Notes: generated from the sequence alone by a model not told the origin. DNA of 64,000 nucleotides from Ectopseudomonas chengduensis (GCF_015712065.1 NZ_JACFYZ010000016.1:27192-91191), one strand, 5' to 3'. Positions 50,549-60,130 are shown, counted from the first letter of the stretch. Made by a program: numbers and translations.

Positions 50549-51979
50549 TCAAACGGCAGTCTGCGGCTTGGGTGGCAGCAGGTAGGCGAGGGCGATGGCC
50601 AGCACCGGCATGATCAGGTTGAAGAAGCAGTACGGCAGGTAGCTCAGGGTGGCGACGCCGAGAGTCGCGGCCATATAGGCGCCGCAAGTGTTCCACGGCA
50701 CCAGCACCGAGGTCAGGGTGCCGCCGTCTTCCAGCGCGCGCGACAGACTGGTCGGCGCCAGGCCGCGTTTTTCGTATTCGGCGCGATACATGCGCCCTGG
50801 CAGCACCAGGGCGATGTACTGATCGGCGGTGATGACGTTGGTGCCGATGGTGGTGGTGATGGTGCTAGCGACCAGGCCGCTGTCGCTGCGCACCAGGCGT
50901 AGCGCGCTTTGTAGCAGGCGTTGCAGCAGGCCAAGGCGCTCCAGCACGCCACCGAAGCACATGGCGCAGATGATCAGCCATACGGTGGTGAGCATGCTGG
51001 CCATGCCGCCCTTGGACAGCAGGCCGTCCAGCTCGGCGTTGCCGCTGGCCGACTCGTAGCCGGCGAACAGCGCGCTCCATACCGTCTTCAGCGGCGCCAG
51101 GACGCCGGCCGCCGGATCGGCCAGGCGGCTCATCACGTCGGGCTGGAACAGCACGGCGAACAGCGCGCCGAGCAGGGCGGCGAGAAATACCGCGGGGAAG
51201 GCCGCCCACTGGCGCACGGCGAGCAGCAGCAGGAAGGCTACCGGTAGCAGCAGGTGCCAGCCGAGGTTGAACTGTGCCTCCAGCGCGGTCAGCACCTCGG
51301 CGATACGGCTGGTGTCATGTTCGGCGCTGGCCTGCTGGCCGAGGGCGAAGAAGATCACCAGGGCGATCAGCAGCGCCGGCACAGTGGTACGCAGCATGTT
51401 GCGGATATGCGCGAACAGCTCGGCGCCGGCAGCGGCCGGGGCCAGGTTGGTGGTGTCCGACAATGGCGACAGCTTGTCGCCGAAGTAGGCGCCGGAAATG
51501 ATCGCTCCGGCGGTGATCGCCGGGTCCAGGCCCAACCCGGCCGCCACGCCCATCAGGCCGATGCCGAGGGTGCCGGCCACCGTCCAGGAGCTGCCGATGG
51601 ACAGCGCAGTGAGCGCGCAGATCAGGCAACTGGTGAGGTAGAAGTACTCGGCGCTGATCAGCTTCAGGCCCAGCCAGATCATGGTCGGCACCGTGCCGGC
51701 GAGAATCCAGGTGCCGATCAGCGCACCGACCGCCAGCAGAATCAGGTTGGCCTTCATCGCCATATGTATGCCAGCGAGTATGCCTTCCTCGATCTCGGCC
51801 CAGCGCAGGCCGTTCTTCAGGCCGACCAGGCCGGCGACGAAGGCGGCGCTCATCAGTGCGATCTGGTTCGGGCCGCTGGAGGAGCTGTCGCCGAACAGGT
51901 AAACGGAGAGGCTGAGCAGCACGACGAGCACGCCAATTGGCAGCAAGGCGTCGAGCAGGGAAGGGGAGCGGGCAGTCAT
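50549..51979 (-). CDS. nhaC: sodium/proton antiporter NhaC
   Basis: 476 residues, about 11 membrane segments. Family motifs ALSIGSSWTVAGTLGIGLMG, SGAYFGDKLSPLSDTTNLAP and GTNVITADQYIALVLPGRMY are all present. NhaC-type proteins exchange Na+ for H+ (some exchange malate/lactate with Na+). ATG 51979 (MTARSPS) follows GGAAC; a longer frame from 52006 is less likely. Adjacent to nhaD in the same direction. Confidence 0.9.
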   Translation of the reverse strand: MTARSPSLLDALLPIGVLVVLLSLSVYLFGDSSSSGPNQIALMSAAFVAGLVGLKNGLRWAEIEEGILAGIHMAMKANLILLAVGALIGTWILAGTVPTMIWLGLKLISAEYFYLTSCLICALTALSIGSSWTVAGTLGIGLMGVAAGLGLDPAITAGAIISGAYFGDKLSPLSDTTNLAPAAAGAELFAHIRNMLRTTVPALLIALVIFFALGQQASAEHDTSRIAEVLTALEAQFNLGWHLLLPVAFLLLLAVRQWAAFPAVFLAALLGALFAVLFQPDVMSRLADPAAGVLAPLKTVWSALFAGYESASGNAELDGLLSKGGMASMLTTVWLIICAMCFGGVLERLGLLQRLLQSALRLVRSDSGLVASTITTTIGTNVITADQYIALVLPGRMYRAEYEKRGLAPTSLSRALEDGGTLTSVLVPWNTCGAYMAATLGVATLSYLPYCFFNLIMPVLAIALAYLLPPKPQTAV

Positions 51980-52098
51980 GGGTGTTCCAGGTGATCGATC
52001 AAACAAGAGGTAAAAGCCGGGAAGGCGCTCTTATGAAAAAGCCAAGCCTGTTGTTGGGCGGGCTTTGCGAGGGCGGCTCAGTTGAGGCGCAGTACCGA

Positions 52099-52147
52099 TT
52101 GTGGGCTGAAGCCCACCCTACGAGTTGGGCTGATGCCCTTCCCACAA
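52099..52147. repeat. palindromic repeat between nhaC and valS
   Basis: TTGTGGG..CCCACAA ends with internal GGGCTGAAGCCC and GGGCTGATGCCC units; related in style to the GTAGGGTGGGC repeats at 23365. Confidence 0.6.
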
Positions 52148-52178
52148 AAAACAAACCCGCGCCGGTTCGGGCGCGGGT
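52144..52178 (-). terminator. rho-independent terminator of valS
   Basis: On the minus strand the stem ACCCGCGCC / GGCGCGGGT (52155-52163, 52170-52178) is followed by TTGTTTTTTG. Confidence 0.87.
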
Positions 52179-52198
52179 CTGTGGGTGTCGTGCGGTGA

Positions 52199-55030
52199 TC
52201 AGAGTGCGGCGATCTTGCCGCGCTGCTCGACCATCTTGGCCAGGGCCTGTTCGGCCTCGGCCAGCTTGGCGCGCTCCTTCTCCAGCACTTCTGCCGGGGC
52301 CTTGGCGACGAAGCCTTCATTGGCCAGCTTGCCGCCGACGCGCTGCACTTCGCCTTGCAGACGACCGATTTCCTTGTCCAGGCGCGCCAGTTCGGCGTCC
52401 TTGTCGATCAGGCCGGCCATCGGCACCAGTACTTCCATCTCGCCGACCAGGGTGGTGGCGGACATCGGTGCTTCTTCACCGGCAGCCAGCACGCGCACCG
52501 AGTCCAGCTTGGCCAGTTTGCTCAGCAGCGGCTCGAAGTCGGCCAGGCGGCGCAGGTCTTCGGCACTGGCGTTGGCGACGATGATGTCGATGCGCTTGGC
52601 CATGGAGATTTTCATCTCGCCACGGATCTGGCGCACGCCGAGCATCAGTTGCTTGACCCACTCGATGTCACCTTCGGCGGCGGCGTCGATGCGGCTCTCA
52701 TTGGCCACCGGCCAGGGTTGCAGCATCAGGGTTTCGCCCTGCACGCCGGCCTGGGCCTTGATGCGCTGCCAGATTTCTTCGGTGATGAAGGGCATGAATG
52801 GGTGAGCCAGGCGCAGGATCACTTCCAGCACGCGCACCAGGGTGCGGCGGGTACCGCGCTGGCGCTCGATGGGGGCGTTCTCGTCCCACAGCACCGGCTT
52901 GACCAGCTCCAGATACCAGGCGCAGTACTCGTCCCAGATGAACTCGTACAGGGTTTGCGCGGCCAGGTCGAAGCGGAAGGCGTCGAGGTGGCGGGTCACG
53001 TCAGCCTCGGTGCGCTGCAGGGCGGAGATGATCCAGCGATCCACCGGCGAAAGCTCGACTGGTTCACCATTGATGCCGGTGTCCTTGTCATCGGTGTTCT
53101 CGATGACGAAGTTGGCGGCGTTCCACAGCTTGTTGCAGAAGTTGCGGTAACCCTCGACGCGGCCCATGTCGAACTTGATGTCGCGACCAGTGGACGCCAG
53201 CGCCAGGTTGGTGAAGCGCAGGGCGTCGGTGCCGTAGGCGGCGATGCCCTCAGGGAATTCGGCGCGGGTCTGCTTGGCGATCTTCTCGGCCAGCTTGGGC
53301 TGCATCATGCCGCTGGTACGCTTGGCTACCAGGGATTCGAGGTCGATGCCATCGACGATATCCAGCGGGTCGAGCACGTTGCCCTTGGACTTGGACATCT
53401 TCTGGCCTTGACCGTCGCGTACCAGACCGTGAACGTAGACGGTCTTGAACGGAATCTGTCCGGTCAGGTGGGTCGACAGCATGATCATCCGGGCGACCCA
53501 GAAGAAGATGATGTCGAAGCCAGTGACCAGCACGTCGGTGGGGTGGAAGGTCTTGAGGTAATCGGTCTGCTGCGGCCAGCCGAGGGTGGAGAAGGTCCAC
53601 AGGCCGGAGCTGAACCAGGTGTCGAGCACGTCTTCGTCCTGGCGCAGGTTGGCGTCGCCGAGGTTGTGCTTGGCGCGCACTTCCGCTTCGTCGCGGCCAA
53701 CGTAGACGTTGCCGGCATCGTCGTACCAGGCCGGAATGCGGTGGCCCCACCACAGCTGACGGCTGATGCACCAGTCCTGGATGTCACGCATCCAGCTGAA
53801 GTACATGTTCTCGTACTGCTTGGGCACGAACTGGATTTCACCGCTCTCGACCACGGCGATGGCTTTCTCGGCCAGCGGCTTGGTGGAGACGTACCACTGG
53901 TCGGTCAGCCAGGGTTCGATGACGGTGCCGGAGCGATCGCCTTTCGGCACTTTCAGGGCGTGGTCTTCGATCTTCTCCAGCAGGCCGGCAGCCTCGAAGG
54001 CTGCGACGATCTGCTTGCGTGCGACGAAGCGGTCGAGGCCGGCGTATTCGGCCGGCAGGCTGCCGTCGATCTCGGCATTGACGCTGCCGTCGATGTTGAA
54101 CACCTGGGCCTGAGCCAGCACCGCGGCGTTCTTGTCGAAGATGTTGATCAGCGGCAGGTTGTGGCGCTTGCCGACTTCATAGTCGTTGAAGTCGTGAGCC
54201 GGGGTGATCTTCACGCAGCCGGTGCCGAACTCGGGGTCGCAGTAGTCATCGGCGATGATCGGGATGCGGCGGCCCAGTAGCGGCAGTTCGACGAAGCTGC
54301 CGATCAGCGCCTTGTAGCGCTCGTCTTCCGGGTGCACGGCCACGGCGCTGTCGCCGAGCATGGTTTCCGGGCGGGTGGTGGCGACGATCAGGTAGTCATT
54401 GCCCTCGGCGGTCTTCTTGCCGTCGGCCAGCGGGTAGCGCAGGTTCCACAGCGAGCCTTTCTCGTCGTGGTTTTCCACTTCCAGGTCGGAGATGGCGGTG
54501 TGGAACTTGGTGTCCCAGTTGACCAGGCGCTTGCCACGATAGATCAGGCCGTCCTCGTGCAGGCGTACGAAGGCTTCTTTAACGGCTTCGGACAGGCCGT
54601 CGTCCATGGTGAAGCGCTCGCGCGACCAGTCCACCGAGCTGCCCAGGCGGCGAATCTGACGGGTGATAGTGCCGCCGGACTGCTCCTTCCACTCCCAGAC
54701 TTTCTCCAGGAATTTCTCGCGACCCAGGTCGTGGCGGCCGATACCTTCAGCAGCAAGCTGGCGTTCGACCACCATCTGCGTGGCGATGCCCGCGTGGTCA
54801 GTGCCCGGCTGCCACAGGGTGTTGCGGCCCTGCATGCGGCGGAAGCGGATCAGCGCATCCATGATCGAGTTGTTGAAACCGTGGCCCATGTGCAGGCTGC
54901 CGGTGACGTTCGGCGGCGGGATCATGATGGTGTACGGCTCGCCCGAGCCTTGCGGGGCGAAGTAACCCTTGGCTTCCCAGTTCTTGTACAGGGCGGTTTC
55001 AATGGCGTGCGGCTGGTAGGTCTTGTCCAT
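52199..55030 (-). CDS. valS: valyl-tRNA synthetase
   Basis: 943 residues, normal for class Ia ValRS. The HIGH-type signature is HMGH (47-50) in PNVTGSLHMGHG, and KMSKS lies near residue 543 in GQKMSKSKGN. An editing domain is inserted between them, an anticodon-binding helical domain follows, and the C-terminus ends in the coiled-coil arm (DAELARLDKEIGRLQGEVQR). It charges tRNA-Val. ATG 55030 gives the conserved MDKTYQPHAIE; the longer frame upstream is not coding. Followed by a terminator. Confidence 0.96.
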   Translation of the reverse strand: MDKTYQPHAIETALYKNWEAKGYFAPQGSGEPYTIMIPPPNVTGSLHMGHGFNNSIMDALIRFRRMQGRNTLWQPGTDHAGIATQMVVERQLAAEGIGRHDLGREKFLEKVWEWKEQSGGTITRQIRRLGSSVDWSRERFTMDDGLSEAVKEAFVRLHEDGLIYRGKRLVNWDTKFHTAISDLEVENHDEKGSLWNLRYPLADGKKTAEGNDYLIVATTRPETMLGDSAVAVHPEDERYKALIGSFVELPLLGRRIPIIADDYCDPEFGTGCVKITPAHDFNDYEVGKRHNLPLINIFDKNAAVLAQAQVFNIDGSVNAEIDGSLPAEYAGLDRFVARKQIVAAFEAAGLLEKIEDHALKVPKGDRSGTVIEPWLTDQWYVSTKPLAEKAIAVVESGEIQFVPKQYENMYFSWMRDIQDWCISRQLWWGHRIPAWYDDAGNVYVGRDEAEVRAKHNLGDANLRQDEDVLDTWFSSGLWTFSTLGWPQQTDYLKTFHPTDVLVTGFDIIFFWVARMIMLSTHLTGQIPFKTVYVHGLVRDGQGQKMSKSKGNVLDPLDIVDGIDLESLVAKRTSGMMQPKLAEKIAKQTRAEFPEGIAAYGTDALRFTNLALASTGRDIKFDMGRVEGYRNFCNKLWNAANFVIENTDDKDTGINGEPVELSPVDRWIISALQRTEADVTRHLDAFRFDLAAQTLYEFIWDEYCAWYLELVKPVLWDENAPIERQRGTRRTLVRVLEVILRLAHPFMPFITEEIWQRIKAQAGVQGETLMLQPWPVANESRIDAAAEGDIEWVKQLMLGVRQIRGEMKISMAKRIDIIVANASAEDLRRLADFEPLLSKLAKLDSVRVLAAGEEAPMSATTLVGEMEVLVPMAGLIDKDAELARLDKEIGRLQGEVQRVGGKLANEGFVAKAPAEVLEKERAKLAEAEQALAKMVEQRGKIAAL

Positions 55031-55111
55031 GCGCGGCGGGACCCTTTGACGGCTGATCGGAAAAGCCGACAAGTATACCGCTTCTGAGTGCCAAGCCATA
55101 AGCCTTGAGCT

Positions 55112-55164
55112 GTAGGGCGGGTGCAACCCACCATCTTTGGTGTGGCGGGTTGCACCCGCCCTAC
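55112..55164. repeat. palindromic repeat (GTAGGGCGGGTGCAACCC)
   Basis: Perfect 18-base arms at 55112-55129 and 55147-55164 with a 17-base loop, upstream of valS. Confidence 0.82.
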
Positions 55165-55192
55165 GGGAAATGGCAGACCGCGTCCAGTTTTT

Positions 55193-55264
55193 GTAGGAGC
55201 CCCGCCTCGGGGCGAAGCTTTTGCTCTTTGCTGTCAAGCATTCGCCCCTGGGCGGGGCTCCTGC
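55193..55264. repeat. REP-like palindrome (GTAGGAGC family)
   Basis: GTAGGAGCCCCGCCTCGGGGCGAA and, inverted, TTCGCCCCTGGGCGGGGCTCCTGC. Lies directly next to the 55112 repeat, in the gap between the PolIII-linked hypothetical gene and valS. Confidence 0.75.
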
Positions 55265-55275
55265 GAGGCAGGGGA

Positions 55276-55710
55276 TTACTTGCGCGGCGGCAGCAGGCGC
55301 GGCAGGCGGGCTTCGAGGCGGCGCTTGAGTTCGGCCTCGATCTGCGGTACGAAATCGTCGATCACGTCCTGCAGGATCAACTGGGCGGCGGCGCGCAGCT
55401 CGGCATTGAGGTGTTGCAGATCGCGGGCGCTGTCATGCAGGCGTGGCTCGATGCGCTCGCGCAGCACGCTTGGCGCCGGCGTAGGCTGCGGTGCTGGTGT
55501 CGGTTTGGGCGTCGGCGTTGCATGAAAAGGCGGCGGCGGGCCAGGCGGCGCGCTGACGATATCGGACAGCACCGGAATGCTGTCCGGGTCCAGCGAGTCG
55601 ATCAGCAGCGGTGGTTCACTGCCGTTATCGCCCAGCAGCTCGCGAATCGACTCCAGGTCGTGCAGCAGTTGAGCAGGTTTTTGCGGAGGCTTGGGGGTGT
55701 CCATGATCAT
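55276..55710 (-). CDS. conserved hypothetical protein between holC and valS
   Basis: 144 residues. A proline-rich linker (PPGPPPPFHATPTPKPTPAP, about 54-75) joins an acidic N-terminal half (LLHDLESIRELLGDNGSE; DSLDPDSIPVLSDIVS) to a helical C-terminal half (LQHLNAELRAAAQLILQDVI; FVPQIEAELKRRLEARLPRL). Gene position between holC and valS is conserved in Pseudomonas as I remember (PA3833), but no function is known to me. It starts at ATG 55710 or, two codons on, ATG 55704. Confidence 0.75.
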   Translation of the reverse strand: MIMDTPKPPQKPAQLLHDLESIRELLGDNGSEPPLLIDSLDPDSIPVLSDIVSAPPGPPPPFHATPTPKPTPAPQPTPAPSVLRERIEPRLHDSARDLQHLNAELRAAAQLILQDVIDDFVPQIEAELKRRLEARLPRLLPPRK

Positions 55711-55764
55711 CGGTGCAGCGAGAAAAAGGGCTGGAGTGACTTGTGTTGTGAGCGTGCACGGACA

Positions 55765-56184
55765 CTAAAGTTCGACGCGTTGCGGATCATACCCGCGCTG
55801 GCGATAGGTACGGAAATTCTCGCGACAGGCGTTGAGCAGTTCAGGCTGCTGATTGACGATCTCGATGATGCGGGAAAAGCGCTCGACATGCGGCGACAGG
55901 CTGCTGCCGAGGTTGATCAGCACGCCTTGCTCGGCACTGGGCACTTCGTCGATGCCCAGCACCACGGGCGACAGCGGCGCATCGCGATGCAGATCATGAG
56001 GCACGAAACGTTCGGCTTTGAACGTCCACAGCAGTTCGTCGAGTTCACCGCACTGCGCCTCGTCGCTGCCGCGAACGAACACCGGCAGGCCGGCGCTCCA
56101 GGCCTTGAGCGCCAGTTGGCAGGCGGCGCGCAGGCGACCCACGGCGTCGTTGGAGGAGAGAACGTAGAACTCGATTCTGGGCAT
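55765..56184 (-). CDS. holC: DNA polymerase III subunit chi
   Basis: 139 residues, the usual length for HolC. The opening RIEFYVLSSNDAVGRLRAAC and LVFVRGSDEAQCGELDELLW-like middle are diagnostic, followed by FVPHDLHRDAPLSPVVLG and the C-terminal FRTYRQRGYDPQRVEL. Chi links the clamp loader to SSB at the replication fork. In the conserved pepA-holC-hypothetical-valS order. Confidence 0.92.
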   Translation of the reverse strand: MPRIEFYVLSSNDAVGRLRAACQLALKAWSAGLPVFVRGSDEAQCGELDELLWTFKAERFVPHDLHRDAPLSPVVLGIDEVPSAEQGVLINLGSSLSPHVERFSRIIEIVNQQPELLNACRENFRTYRQRGYDPQRVEL

Positions 56185-56228
56185 CTGGGGCTTCGACGAT
56201 AAAAGGCGAATGGCGGTGTATCGGATTC

Positions 56229-56276
56229 TGTAGGAGCGGATTCATCCGCGATAATTCGCGATGAATCCGCTCCTAC
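56229..56276. repeat. REP-like palindrome (GTAGGAGCGGATTCATCC type)
   Basis: TGTAGGAGCGGATTCATCC and GATGAATCCGCTCCTACA are perfect inverted arms around GCGATAATTCGC. It lies between pepA and holC. Confidence 0.82.
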
Positions 56277-56299
56277 AAGGGTATGGCCCGGATGCTGGA

Positions 56300-57787
56300 T
56301 CAGACCTTGGCGCGATCCAGCAGATACTGGGTCAGCATCGGCACCGGGCGGCCAGTACCGCCCTTGTCCTTGCCGCCGCTGATCCAGGCGGTGCCGGCGA
56401 TATCCAGGTGCGCCCAATGGAAGTTCTTGGCAAAGCGCGACAGGAAGCAGCCAGCGGTGATGGTGCCTGCCTTCGGCCCACCGATGTTGGCGATGTCGGC
56501 GAAGGGGCTATCCAGCTGCTCCTGGTACTCGTCGTACAGCGGCAGTTGCCAGGCGCGATCGTCGGCGCTTTCGCCAGCCTTGAGAATCTGCTTGATCAGC
56601 GCGTCGTTGTTGCCCATCAGGCCGGAAACGTTGCTGCCCAGGGCGACGATGCAGGCGCCGGTTAGGGTGGCGATGTCGATCACCGCCTGCGGCTTGAAGC
56701 GCTCGGCGTAGGTCAGGGTATCGCACAGCACCAGACGGCCTTCGGCGTCGGTGTTGAGGATTTCCACGGTCTGCCCGCTCATGGTGGTGACAATGTCGCC
56801 GGGGCGGGTGGCGCGGCCGCTGGGCATGTTCTCGGCGCAGGCCAGCAGGCACACCAGGTTGATCGGCAGTTGCAGCTCGAGCACGGCCTTGAGGGTACCG
56901 AACACGCTGGCGGCGCCGCACATGTCGTACTTCATCTCGTCCATGCCGGCGGCCGGTTTGATGCTGATGCCACCGGTATCGAAGGTGATGCCTTTACCGA
57001 CCAGGGCGAAGGGTTTGTCGTCCTTCTTACCGCCCTGGTAGTGCATGACGATCATCCGTGGCGGCTGCTCGCTGCCCTGGGCCACGGCGAGGAATGCACC
57101 GGCACCCAGTTCCTTGAGCTTCTTCTCGTCGAGGATTTCGACCTTGAGGTTTTTATGCGCCTTGCCCAGGGCCTTGGCCTCTTCGGCCAGGTAGCTAGGG
57201 TGGCAGAGGTTCGGTGGCAGGTTGCCCAGGTCTTTGGTGAAGGCGACGCCGCTGGCGATGGCGCGGGCATGCTGCAGGCCGCGTTCGGCATCGGCCAGCT
57301 CGGACTTGTCGACAACCAGGGTGATTTTCTTCAGGGCGCGCGGGTCGGCTTTCTGGCTCTTGAACTGCTCGAACAGGTAGGTGCCATCGGCCAGGGTTTC
57401 GACGATCAGGCGGGTCTTGCCGTAGGTGTTGCGGCCCTTGACCTTGAGTTCGCCCAGGGCGAGCAGGGCATCGCCGCCGCCCAGGCCCTTGAGCACGCCA
57501 TGCACGCTTGCAACCAATTTGCGCAGTTGACGGTCGGATAGATCGCCCTTGCCGCAGCCCACCAGCAGTACACGCTCGGCCTTGAGCCCTGGCAGGCTGT
57601 GCAGCAGCAGGGTCTGGCCCGGCTTGCCGGCGATGTCGCCACGCTTGAGCACGGCGCTCAGTGCACCGTTGCTGGCCAGGTCGACGGCCTTGGCGGCGTC
57701 GCCGAGCTTGCGGCCTTCACCGATGGCGACGACCAGGGTCGCGGTTTTCAGGGTTTCCGGGCGGGTGCTTTTGACGAGGAATTCCAT
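56300..57787 (-). CDS. pepA: leucyl aminopeptidase PepA (PhpA)
   Basis: 495 residues, M17 aminopeptidase. The catalytic C-terminal domain has GKGITFDTGGISIKPAAGMD (metal-binding lysine and aspartate), the signature NTDAEGRLVLCD, and the arginine of that motif. It removes N-terminal amino acids with two metal ions; in E. coli the hexamer also serves as a DNA-binding factor. ATG 57787 (MEFLVKST) is the family start. It is divergent from lptF over a 143-base gap that must carry both promoters. Confidence 0.95.
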   Translation of the reverse strand: MEFLVKSTRPETLKTATLVVAIGEGRKLGDAAKAVDLASNGALSAVLKRGDIAGKPGQTLLLHSLPGLKAERVLLVGCGKGDLSDRQLRKLVASVHGVLKGLGGGDALLALGELKVKGRNTYGKTRLIVETLADGTYLFEQFKSQKADPRALKKITLVVDKSELADAERGLQHARAIASGVAFTKDLGNLPPNLCHPSYLAEEAKALGKAHKNLKVEILDEKKLKELGAGAFLAVAQGSEQPPRMIVMHYQGGKKDDKPFALVGKGITFDTGGISIKPAAGMDEMKYDMCGAASVFGTLKAVLELQLPINLVCLLACAENMPSGRATRPGDIVTTMSGQTVEILNTDAEGRLVLCDTLTYAERFKPQAVIDIATLTGACIVALGSNVSGLMGNNDALIKQILKAGESADDRAWQLPLYDEYQEQLDSPFADIANIGGPKAGTITAGCFLSRFAKNFHWAHLDIAGTAWISGGKDKGGTGRPVPMLTQYLLDRAKV

Positions 57788-57930
57788 AGTGAGCTGTCCC
57801 CAAGACAAAGAGTCGGGTTTGACGGATAATGGCCGCCATTTTTCGAGGGTCCACCCTGCGGTGGGCCGGCAAGTAGGTGCGGCTAGTGTGAGCGCTCGCG
57901 CCTGAGCCTGACAACCCTGGAGCGTCCGGT

Positions 57931-59055
57931 TTGATCGTCTTCCGTTATCTGTCCCGCGAAGTGCTGGTGACCCTCAGTGCGGTGAGTGCCGTGCTGCTGG
58001 TGATCATCATGAGTGGTCGTTTCATCAAATACCTGGCTCAGGCTGCGCAGGGCGTGCTCGACCCGGGTGTGCTGTTTCTGATCATGGGTTACCGGATTCC
58101 CGGCTTCCTGCAGCTGATTCTGCCGCTGGGCCTGTTCCTCGGTTTCCTGCTGGCCTACGGGCGCCTATATCTGGATAGCGAGATGACCGTGCTGTCGGCC
58201 ACCGGTGTCAGTCAGCAGCGCCTCACCGTCTACAGCATGGTGCCGGCGCTGATCGTCGCGCTGCTGGTGGGCTGGCTGAGCATGGGCCTGGCGCCACAAG
58301 GTGTAGCCAGCGTGGCGCGCATCCTCAACGAGCAGGACGCCCTGACCGAACTCGATACTCTGGTACCGGGGCGCTTCCAGTCGCTGCGCGATGGATCGCG
58401 AGTGACCTACTCGCAGGAGCTATCGCCTGATCGCAGCGAGTTGCGTGGCGTGTTCATGTCGGAGAAGCGCTTCTCCAGTGATGGCACCTCGGAGCGTGGT
58501 ATTACCGTGCTGGTCGCCGAGAGTGGTCGTCAGGAAATTCAGGAGGATGGCAGTCGCTATCTGATTCTGGAAAACGGCTATCGCTATGACGGTGAGCCGG
58601 GCGAGGCCGACTATCGCGCCATCCAGTACGACACCTATGGCGTGTTGCTGCCCAAGCCGGAAGTGGCCATCGAGGCCAGCGAGCGTGAGGCGACCCCGAC
58701 TCGTGAGCTGTTCGGCAGTGATGACCCGCGCATGCAGGCCGAGTTGCAATGGCGCCTGTCACTGCCATTGCTGGTATTCATCGTTACCCTGCTGGCGGTG
58801 CCGCTGTCGAAGGTCAATCCGCGGCAGGGCCGCTTCCTCAAGCTGTTGCCAGCGATCTTCCTCTATATGGCTTACCTCGGTCTGCTGATCGCCGCCCGTG
58901 GCGCCCTGGACAAGGGGCGTTTGCCCGCGGGGCTGGGCTTGTGGTGGGTGCACGGCATCTTCTTCGCCATTGGCATGGTGTTGTTGTACTGGGAGCGTCT
59001 GAGTCTGTGGTGGGCCAGTCGTCGTGCGCCGGTGTCGGAGGTGGCTCATGGCTAA
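57931..59055 (+). CDS. lptF: LPS export ABC transporter permease LptF
   Basis: 374 residues. Membrane helices at both ends (about 8-32, 44-75, 97-121 and 270-360) enclose a periplasmic beta-jellyroll domain. FRYLSREVLVTLSAVSAVLL opens the protein and PLSKVNPRQGRFLKLLPAIF lies in the second half. With LptG and LptB it extracts LPS from the inner membrane. The start is TTG 57931, preceded by CTGGAGCG. The stop overlaps lptG by 8 bases. Confidence 0.93.
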   Translation: MIVFRYLSREVLVTLSAVSAVLLVIIMSGRFIKYLAQAAQGVLDPGVLFLIMGYRIPGFLQLILPLGLFLGFLLAYGRLYLDSEMTVLSATGVSQQRLTVYSMVPALIVALLVGWLSMGLAPQGVASVARILNEQDALTELDTLVPGRFQSLRDGSRVTYSQELSPDRSELRGVFMSEKRFSSDGTSERGITVLVAESGRQEIQEDGSRYLILENGYRYDGEPGEADYRAIQYDTYGVLLPKPEVAIEASEREATPTRELFGSDDPRMQAELQWRLSLPLLVFIVTLLAVPLSKVNPRQGRFLKLLPAIFLYMAYLGLLIAARGALDKGRLPAGLGLWWVHGIFFAIGMVLLYWERLSLWWASRRAPVSEVAHG

Positions 59056-60112
59056 GTTGGATCGCTACATCGGCGCCCAGGTGTTCTTCGCCATTCTGGC
59101 GGTGCTGGGCATCATTCTCGGCCTGGCACTGCTGTTCGCCTTCATCGACGAATTGGGTGATCTGAACAAGGGCGATTACGGTCTTGGCCAGGCGCTCTGG
59201 TACGTATTGCTGACCGCTCCGCGTCGTGCCTACGAGATGCTGCCGATGGCAGCACTGATCGGTTGCCTGATCGGTCTCGGTACCTTGGCCAGCAACAGCG
59301 AGCTGACCATCATGCGTGCGGCGGGTGTCTCCATCGGGCGCATCGTCTGGGCGGTGATGAAACCCATGCTGGTGCTGATGCTGGCCGGCATTCTGATCGG
59401 CGAATACGTCGCGCCGCTGACCGAGAACCAGGCCCAGGCGGATCGTGCGCTAGCCCAGGGTGGCGGTGCGGCGCAGAGCTCCAAGCGCGGCATGTGGCAC
59501 CGTCAGGGGCAGGAATACGTGCATATCAACGCCGTACAGCCCAATGGCATTCTGCTGGGGGTGACGCGTTATCGCTTCGATGGCGAGCGTCGCCTGCTTT
59601 CCTCCAGCTTCGCCCGTCGCGCCGAATACCGTGACAACCACTGGATGCTGCGCAACGTGCAGACCACCGTGCTGCATGAGGACCGTTCCGAGGTGATCAA
59701 CCAGCCGGAAGAGCGTTGGGAGATCGAACTCAATCCCGAGCTGCTCGGCACGGTGGTGATGGAGCCTGAGGCGCTGTCGGTCACCGGGCTGTGGCAGTAC
59801 ATCCATTACCTGGCAGAGCAGGGCCTGAATAATGCCCGCTACTGGCTGGCATTCTGGACCAAGGTCCTGCAGCCGCTGGTAACCGGCGCGCTGGTCTTGA
59901 TGGCGATTTCCTTCATCTTCGGCCCGCTGCGCTCGGTGACCCTGGGGCAACGTGTATTCACCGGTGTGCTGGTGGGCTTCATCTTCCGTATTGCCCAGGA
60001 CCTGCTCGGCCCATCGAGCCTGGTATTTGGTTTCTCGCCGCTGCTGGCGGTGCTGGTGCCGGCCGGTATCTGTGCGCTGGCTGGGGTGTGGCTGCTGCGT
60101 CGGGCTGGCTGA
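59048..60112 (+). CDS. lptG: LPS export ABC transporter permease LptG
   Basis: 354 residues, the partner of LptF with the same architecture: MAKLDRYIGAQVFFAILAVL, the loop PRRAYEMLPMAALIGCLIGL and a periplasmic jellyroll between the membrane halves. ATG 59048 lies within the end of lptF (8-base overlap), indicating translational coupling. A strong terminator follows the stop. Confidence 0.93.
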   Translation: MAKLDRYIGAQVFFAILAVLGIILGLALLFAFIDELGDLNKGDYGLGQALWYVLLTAPRRAYEMLPMAALIGCLIGLGTLASNSELTIMRAAGVSIGRIVWAVMKPMLVLMLAGILIGEYVAPLTENQAQADRALAQGGGAAQSSKRGMWHRQGQEYVHINAVQPNGILLGVTRYRFDGERRLLSSSFARRAEYRDNHWMLRNVQTTVLHEDRSEVINQPEERWEIELNPELLGTVVMEPEALSVTGLWQYIHYLAEQGLNNARYWLAFWTKVLQPLVTGALVLMAISFIFGPLRSVTLGQRVFTGVLVGFIFRIAQDLLGPSSLVFGFSPLLAVLVPAGICALAGVWLLRRAG

Positions 60113-60130
60113 GTCGATCAGGGGCATGAA

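Noticed and set aside
52355..54280. 641-codon plus-strand open frame inside valS
   Set aside because: Antisense to the class I synthetase with intact motifs; no independent evidence of coding.
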